In this document: one piece after another, positions 57,966 to 64,000 of the stretch | How positions within the stretch are numbered: the first letter of the stretch is position 1 | Layout of the letters: every line of letters begins with the position of its first letter | NCBI GenBank assembly: GCA_037126765.1 | Contig: JBBCBC010000037.1 | Coordinates: forward strand, 12,529,263-12,593,262 | Direction of reading: 5' to 3' | Origin: Stenogyne calaminthoides | Taxonomy: Eukaryota > Streptophyta > Magnoliopsida > Lamiales > Lamiaceae | DNA: 64,000 bases | Position numbers and translations under genes: made by a program | The notes under the pieces: model-generated | Database searches by the model: none | Told to the model about the DNA's origin: nothing | What the model saw: the letters and a program-made list of their open reading frames with translations, nothing else

Positions 57966-59824
57966 TCATGCTTTGCTACAACCAGTTGGTTTAAATGACA
58001 CCGTCTTCTTCTCCAAATCATACCCAACCAAGAAATCCATTTGGGCAATATTCCCATAAATAGAAATATCACTAGACGGTGCAAAAGCAAGACACAAAGA
58101 ACTCTGGGTGGTTTTAACAAAAGTGTTTGCAGCTTTTAACTTCAAATCAGCCCCTTTAAAATGAGCAGTAATTTGTGGAACACTCAAAGTATCCCCTGAC
58201 GAGATATAACACAAATTCAAAATCCCTGCTGGATCCTTGATTTGTTTCATCTTCATTTGTCTTTTTACTTCGGCTTCTACTTTAGAGTACAAGTCGCTTG
58301 GGAGCAAAGTCAATGTTGTTCCCGAGTCAATAATTATGTTCCCTTCTGTGGACCCACTACCATAATCATTCTCATCTGATCGAACTAAGTCGAGCCTTTC
58401 GCCTCCTACAGTGATACCTTCCAATGTGAGGTAGTAGAAAGTATCGGGGGTTTTGGGGACGATAGGTGTCTTCACAACGCCAGCGCCAAAAACCACCGCG
58501 TTGTCGCCAAAATTCATCTTGCTCGACGATGGATTCTTGCTACCAAAAGCCGGAACAAGACAATACGAAAACTTCCCTTGGATCGAAGATCCCAGCTGTG
58601 TGATCAATGACACTTTTCCTCCACCTAAACCAACGATCCCTAATGTACCACCACCGAATGTACTTGTTTAAAATAGAAGTATCCACAATATTATATGAGA
58701 TAAAAAGACAGTATTATGTGAAATAGTTTTCCCGTACAATAATTTTGAATGAAACAAACTAATATATTTTAATAAAATAATTAATATTGTTCATACATTA
58801 AAAAGGCAAATTGGTTTCACTATAAAACTGGTTACATAAGACTTGGTCAAAAATGAAAAGTATGCAAGGAAATAGAATAACAATATTTTATATAATCTTT
58901 CTCTTTTATGAGTTGTGGTTTTAAAGGTTAATTTTATTATATATGAATTATATTTTTTTTAAAAAAATTGCCACATATATACTGATGATTATATTTTTTC
59001 AATTTTTTCTCGTGCCTTTAAAATTCTTCCACTCCCTTTCTTTAATTGGAAGAGATAATTAATTGAGTGTAAATTTATCAAATTTTTATACTACTTAATT
59101 TTATAAAAATTCTCCAAAACTACAGTTATGAATACTAGTTAGAATGTTCAAAATTAAATATATATCTATCTAATTGTAGTAACAAATAATAAATATATAA
59201 TAATTCAATAGTACCCTGATCATTGTGTCCGCAACCGATGATAACATTACGGATTTTCGTAGACCCTAATGTAATGGTTTCAAAAGCGAGTTCACCTGTA
59301 CTATAAGACCTATCACCATACCCAATAGAATAGCTACACGTTTTCGTAGTAGCGTTACACGACGTACTAGAAAAGGCATCACATGTCTCTGAATCACAAG
59401 TTGCGGGTTTGTATGTTGAAGAGCGACTCGGGTTGAAGAGATGTGATTTTTGTTTGAAACAAACCCGACACAAGGCTTGCATTGAATCCATGTGTTAGGT
59501 CACTTCCTCAGACGGCGTGGCTAATGTTTCAATTTGAGGCGTCCCCGAGAGAGAATCTCAAGAGGTATTCTCCTCCATCGGGGATAATGTCGCTGAGGCT
59601 TCTTGTAGGGAGCTGGGGTGGTGAGGGTTTTAAAGACGCTTTGAATGACCGTTCAATGAAGATTTTACTTGTTCAAGGATGAATGGAGGGAAGGAGATTG
59701 TAGGGAGTTTCTATGAATAAGATCAATGGTAAAACCAAATTACTTTGTAGACTTGTAGTTTTGGAGTGGAGATTAGGAATATTAAGGTTGCACAAACTAG
59801 GGTAGCCTCTATTGTTGCACCCAT
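57966..59824 (-). pseudogene. CDR1-like aspartic protease (pepsin A1 family), broken
   Basis: An ATG at 59824 opens a secretion-signal-like N terminus (MGATIEATLVCATLIFLIST). Then pieces in changing frames follow the family order: GFTIDLIHRN, PDGGEYLLRFSLGTP, TWIQCKPC, CFKQKSHLFNPSRSSTYKPA, IGYGDRSYSTGELAFETITL, GCGHNDQG. After a 547-bp interruption (58664-59210) come TFGGGTLGIVGLGGGKVSLI, FSYCLVP, the second catalytic motif IIIDSGTTLTLLP, and the C terminus to 57966. The first catalytic motif (DTGSD) is destroyed: ACG CCG TCT GAG stands in its place next to a stop. At least three frameshifts precede residue 130 of the ancestor. CDR1-type enzymes act in the apoplast in disease-resistance signalling. 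A TATA box (TATATAAA, minus strand, 59898-59891) remains 67 bases upstream. The 215-codon 3' half is still open. Confidence 0.85.
58664..59210. mobile_element. 547-bp insertion in the aspartic protease relic
   Basis: GTAC lies at both borders (58660-58663 and 59211-59214). Removing the insert with one GTAC restores the reading frame across CGHNDQG-TFGGG, whereas splicing at the available GT/AG would not. The insert is AT-rich, with no terminal repeats that I can see, so the element type is unknown. An intron is the alternative explanation, although this subfamily is normally intronless. Confidence 0.5.
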
Positions 59825-59899
59825 GGTTTTTTTTCTTTAGCAAATGATGATTTAGTTTGAATGATTCTCAATTTGTGTGGTTTGAGCATGTTTATATAG

Positions 59900-60950
59900 A
59901 GAATGTAAAATGACAATTAATTTAATTATCAAGATGATTAAGATCCGCATTGATGGAGTTAGGGATTTTCTTGCATCGAGTACATGCATTTTCATTAATT
60001 CTACTTAAGTAAAACCATTATTGAAAATTCTACAAATTCAAAAAATGGGGCATACCTTTATATTTTTATATTTTCCCTTTCGATTTCTTTCTATTTTTTT
60101 CCTTTAAAGGACAATACCTTGTTACATATAGAAAATCTTTGTGAGGGATGATTTTCAAAATGTAAACCTTTTCTTTTAATGAAATATTTCATTATAATAT
60201 TGGTAATAAAAAAAATGTGTTGATAAACAATTGTAGAACGCCTTATTAATTGTAAATAAATATTATCATTAATTATTTGGTTATTGAAATTTGTAACCAT
60301 AGTTCCACTTCTACATTTACAAATCCCTTGCACAGATATAATCGGAAGTACATAAATCAAGTTAATTGGATGCATTTTGAAGGATGGTTTTATCTATGTC
60401 TCTTTTGCATAAGATCATAAATATAAATATCTAATATGTATTATCATATACGACCATTTCACATACGATTAAAATTGTATAATTAATTATAAAAGAATTA
60501 TCATTAGATTATTTTATTAATGAGTAAAAGTACATAAGTTTAATTAATTGATTTTACACATTATCTCATAAAGGATCTTAAAAATATAAAAATTTCCAAT
60601 TTTAGGAGGATTAAAATAATATTGCCAACGTCTTAATAGTTGCTACGAAATGATAAAATATTTTACTTTATCATTTTACTTTTACGCTTCGAGAAAAAAA
60701 ATTTAAAGAAAGATGAATTAAAATCACAAGCCAAATAAAGTCCAATCCACTTTCAATCACCAATAGGTTCAATTATTATACATATGCATATTGCTTAAGG
60801 GAAGTATTTTACTATTTTGGAACTTCAAATAATTTTGATATTTTACTTTATTGGAGGTATATTCTATGTTTCAAAAACGGGTTGGATAATTATATATAAT
60901 TTATATATATTAAATTAGAGAAAATCTTATGTGAGCAAAAGTGTAAGGAA
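59900..60950. other. Upstream flank of the protease relic
   Basis: AT-rich intergenic DNA, no gene or bounded repeat recognised. Confidence 0.5.
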
Positions 60951-61125
60951 ATAGATACATACCACTACACCACAACAGCTTGATGTTATTAGATTTTTAT
61001 ATTTTATTATAGTATTCCTCTTACATTCTTAAGGAAAAAAAAAAAAAGCTATTAGACCTTGGAGTCGAACCACGTCTCAAAGGTAAGAGAAAGTAAATAC
61101 TTATCACCACACTACAATTATTTGT
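60950..61125 (-). mobile_element. SINE-like, tRNA-related sequence
   Basis: On the minus strand, GTGTGGTGATAAGTATTTAC and then ACGTGGTTCGACTCCAAGG resemble a tRNA A box and B box, followed by a T-run. A second A-box-like GTTGTGGTGTAGTGGTATGT follows at about 60980 without a B box. No full tRNA fold is possible and borders are unclear. Confidence 0.4.
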
Positions 61126-61151
61126 TGTTACTATGCATATATTATATTATA

Positions 61152-61659
61152 CTTCCTCCGTCCTAGAATCATTGACACATTTGTAAAAATGTTAATTCCA
61201 ATTGTTTAAGACATTTCTAAAAGATGAAATAAAATAATTACATCACTTTAAACTTTACCCTCAAAACATCTAAAAAATTATACACAATGTCATTACTTTC
61301 CCCTCCCTAACCCAATCCACTAGCCATTAATAAAGTAGAAAAGATTATCTTATACTCCCTCCATCCCAACTCTTTCTTCACACCACATTTTTTCTCGTGT
61401 TTTAACGAGCGAGTTGTTTATTAGTATTTAAAATGATAAAGTGACTTTTCAGAAGGGGTGTGAAAGATCTATCTTTTCTCTATTATATGTCTCCTTAAAA
61501 ATTACTTTATCATTTCAAATACTAATAAAAAACTCGCTTTAAAAACAAAAAAAAAACAAGAATGAACAACAAAGAGTTGAGACGAAAGTAGTACTAATAA
61601 ACAACTCTCTCATTAAACTTCATGCAAACAGTAAATGCGTCAATGAATCCGAGAGGGAG
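61152..61659. mobile_element. Stowaway MITE hosting a nested MITE
   Basis: Ends CTTCCTCCGTCCTAGAATCA and, as reverse complement of the right, CTCCCTCTCGGATTCATTGA are inverted and continue with TTGAC-CATTT words. TA flanks at 61150-61151 and 61660-61661. Without the nested element (61355-61588) it is about 272 bp. Confidence 0.8.
61355..61588. mobile_element. Nested Stowaway MITE, 234 bp
   Basis: Left end CTCCCTCCATCCCAACTCTT and right end (reverse complement) CTTTCGTCTCAACTCTTTGT share CAACTCTTT. TA lies on both sides (61353-61354, 61589-61590). The arms continue with ACTCGCT / GCGAGTT and TTTATCATTT / AAATGATAAA. It lies inside the Stowaway at 61152-61659. Confidence 0.75.
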
Positions 61660-61839
61660 TAATAATTAGTTTAATATTAAAAAAGCCACTACCTAGAAGA
61701 ATTTCGAACATGTATCATAACAGTGACAAGAAGACATATATTATATATCTAGTTATCTAGTGAATTAAAATATATAAAGAAATATTTTTTTTATTAATAA
61801 ATTTATTTATAAATTGTATGTATAATACATTGTGTTTTT

Positions 61840-62215
61840 TTATTGTGTATTGTTATGTTTTGAATGTAATATTATCATATTTTGATTAGATACCCTTCAT
61901 AACTGTCCTTAAATTTTATTATGTTTTTATTGTAATATTATTATTTTTTTGCTTATTATACTGTTATGTTTTTTAATGTAATACTGTTAAAATTTTTGTT
62001 GTAGCACTGTTATATTTTGCTTGTAATACTGCGTCATTTTCTTATTTGAAATCAAACTGGAAGGTGTTAGTGATTGTTGATTATGAATTTTAATACTGCT
62101 TCAGTTATGCATTTAATACCCTTCAAAATTTTAATATTTTCTTATATTTTGGATGTAATACTGTTATATTTTTACATATCATATTGTTATTTTTGTATGT
62201 AATACTGCTTCACTT
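61840..62215. repeat. Degenerate minisatellite-like stretch
   Basis: Variants of GTAATACTGTTATNTTTT recur about eight times with irregular 25-45 base spacing. It is too irregular for a fixed period and non-coding. Confidence 0.5.
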
Positions 62216-62509
62216 TGACATGTACTCTTCATAACAAAAGAACAATAGGTAGTAATTGTTGATAGTAATGTAATATTATTTAGGTAAACAAAAAATAATA
62301 TTAAGTGTAAGACGAAAAACAAGTAATATTGTTTAAGTAACAAGAAAATATCTTTGATCTTAATATCGTGAAACTAAATAATATTTAATGTATTGTAATG
62401 ACGAGTCTTCTTATATATAAATCCGTTTAATCAGGATTCAATTTTTTTTTAAAAAAAGTTTTTTTTATATATATATTTTGGTTTACATAAAAAAATCTAC
62501 GAAAAAAGT

Positions 62510-62600
62510 TTTAAAAAGGAGTTCAACAGAGTCGAACTCATGACCTTCTAAGGTCAAACAAGAAATTTTCTCCACCAGGCTACATAGGTACAAATTTTAT
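62510..62600 (-). mobile_element. tRNA-related SINE fragment
   Basis: On the minus strand GTAGCCTGGTGGAGAAAATT (A box) and GGTCATGAGTTCGACTCTGT (B box) lie about 40 bases apart. The acceptor stem does not close, so this is not a functional tRNA gene. No poly(A) tail or target duplication was identified. Confidence 0.4.
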
Positions 62601-62729
62601 TATAATTGTGACCCGCAAAAAAAGGGGTTGACCTATAAATAATGGGTTGACACACGAATTTGAGAGAATTACCAAATTTATAAAGGATTTTCACCGTGAA
62701 AATTTTCACGCAAGACCTACTCATTAAAT

Positions 62730-63062
62730 TACATATTATGTAATTATAACGTCATATTGGTTGAACTGCTTGAATAACTGTCAAACTCAGCTCTAAAACT
62801 ATACAAATCAACATTCACTTCCGCTTTTAAAAGATATTCACCTCATCTTCTACGTTATCCTTGACTGCCTCCCTTCAACACTACTTTCAGTGATAGTGGT
62901 CTTTTTTACTTGCTTTCTTCATGTGATTTTTTTTCTTTTATTGTGCTCAATTGGACATGAATATAATAATTTTATGATGATTATGTATTTATAAAATAAA
63001 GAATTTTGCTCTCTTATCACTTACTAGTCCAAATTCACTTGGGATTGGTGAAATTGAATTTA
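62730..63062. repeat. Duplicate of the 56.69-57.60 kb segment, with empty hAT site
   Basis: 62865-63062 matches 56690-56842 joined to 57553-57600, so it shows the state before the hAT insertion. Just upstream, 62730-62790 (ATGTAATTATAACGTCATAT..) resembles the right interior of that hAT element (57420-57470), which suggests a second, decayed copy. Confidence 0.75.
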
Positions 63063-64000
63063 GGGGCATTTACAAAGAGGTGTCATTTATAATGAGCACT
63101 TACTCTAAGGTGCAAGCCTTTTAGTCTTACTATTAGGTGCTAAAATTAAACCAAAATGTCTCAATTTAATTTGCAGAAAAATGGGGCCCATGTGTAGATT
63201 TAAAATATGATACTTTTCTACACTCCATAATTTTAGTAATTTCTGCACCCCATATTTTTCCTTTTATCTAATTGATTTTTTTTTTGGAAAATAAATTAGT
63301 CTTAAAAATTGAATTTATTGAACTTTTCTTTCTTTTATATAATTGATTTTTTTTTTCAAAAAATAAATTAATCCTAAAAAATTGAATTTACTGATATTTT
63401 TAATTGTTAGCCCTTTATTATTTAATTAATTGTGTGCAGGTTTTGTTTATCTAATTGTGTGCAATTTTTTTTATTATCTAATTAATCATAGATTTTAAAT
63501 TACAATTCTTTTATTATCTAATTAATTGTGTGCAGATTTTTTTTATCTAACTGTTTGCATATTTTTTTATTAACTAATTAATTTTAAATTTTTAATTAAA
63601 TTTATTTTTTTTCCAAAAATTTTTGCACACCCAAAATTTTTATTTAATCATTTGTCTTTTTACTAAATATTCTGCACACTCATAGAAAAAAAAAATTCTC
63701 CGCACCAATAAAAAATTTTGCACACCAAAATTTTATTTAATCATTTGCCTTTATATTAAATATTTTGCACACCCGCAATAAATTTTTATACACCCGCAAT
63801 AAAAATGCACGCACATTTGTATTCTATATTCAAATTTAATAGACCAATATTACATATTTATATATATATTAAATTGATTGTATACGCTTGACCATTTTGC
63901 ACAGAAAAAAAATATTCTGCACACTAAAAAAAATCTGCACACCCAATAAAAAAACATGCACACCCGAAAAAAAAATTAGATCCAACAAATATTCTAGATC
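63063..64000. other. Low-complexity AT-rich DNA with TGCACAC-T/A runs
   Basis: Words such as TTTGCACACC, TGTGTGCAGATTTTTTTT and runs of A or T dominate, and TTACTCTAAGGTGCAA near 63100 resembles 16880. This is comparable to 16.8-17.6 kb and probably the same decayed repeat. No gene. Confidence 0.55.

Noticed and set aside
58664..59210. Intron in the aspartic protease gene
   Set aside because: Joining the available GT and AG would shift the frame into a stop, whereas removing the GTAC-flanked block restores it; kept only as an alternative.

Overview
This is nuclear DNA from a flowering plant, almost certainly a eudicot. It is AT-rich and intergenic-heavy. It has multi-exon genes with GT-AG introns, a plant MIR408 hairpin, a MUSTANG gene, a CDR1-type aspartic protease relic, and a dense load of plant transposon families (Stowaway, hAT, CACTA, MULE, Helitron, mariner, LTR, LINE, SINE). 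I could not place it below that level from the sequence alone.

Layout. 0-9.4 kb: a diverged direct duplication (1-798 and 1392-2278), a small SINE, and a 1.95-kb solo LTR with a perfect 5-bp target duplication. 9.4-16.7 kb: a hAT-type end, a ruined Helitron helicase, a long-TIR MITE and a CACTA-like element with internal tandem repeats. 16.7-30.5 kb: a second, inverted copy of the same LTR family, a MULE-type MITE with 9-bp TSD, a hAT MITE with 8-bp TSD, and one small intact protein gene (78 aa, minus strand, about 26.9 kb).

30.6-34 kb: an intact seven-coding-exon gene for a 296-aa G-patch plus C2H2 zinc-finger protein. 34.7-42.3 kb: a tandem duplication of about 0.5 kb. Each copy has since been filled independently: copy A by one hAT element, copy B by a LINE, a solo LTR, a MITE and a 4.43-kb mariner-like element. 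The mariner keeps both TIRs and a two-exon DD39D transposase with one in-frame stop. It also carries an unrelated opposite-strand reading frame and a 61-bp satellite organised in three-monomer higher-order repeats. 42.5-43.7 kb: a GC-rich, frameshifted L-cysteine-desulfhydrase-like class V aminotransferase pseudogene.

45-47 kb: a MITE, a short Helitron and a SINE. 47.1-51.8 kb: an intact domesticated MULE transposase gene of the PB1-containing MUSTANG type (780 aa), with a Stowaway MITE in its 5' UTR intron. 53.0-53.45 kb: a MIR408 gene with a TATA box and five GTAC copper-response cores just upstream. 54.3-56.4 kb: a third copy of the LTR family abutting one LTR, PBS and gag relic of a Ty3-type element. 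56.8-57.5 kb: another hAT element, whose empty site survives in a duplicate at 63.0 kb. 57.97-59.8 kb: a CDR1-like aspartic protease pseudogene. 61.15-61.66 kb: a Stowaway MITE nested inside another. The rest is AT-rich intergenic DNA.

The intact genes do not form a pathway. The functional content is four unrelated units: a small unknown protein, a G-patch RNA-binding factor, a domesticated transposase and a copper-responsive microRNA. The main biological interest is the MIR408 locus and the mariner/duplication complex at 34.7-42.3 kb.
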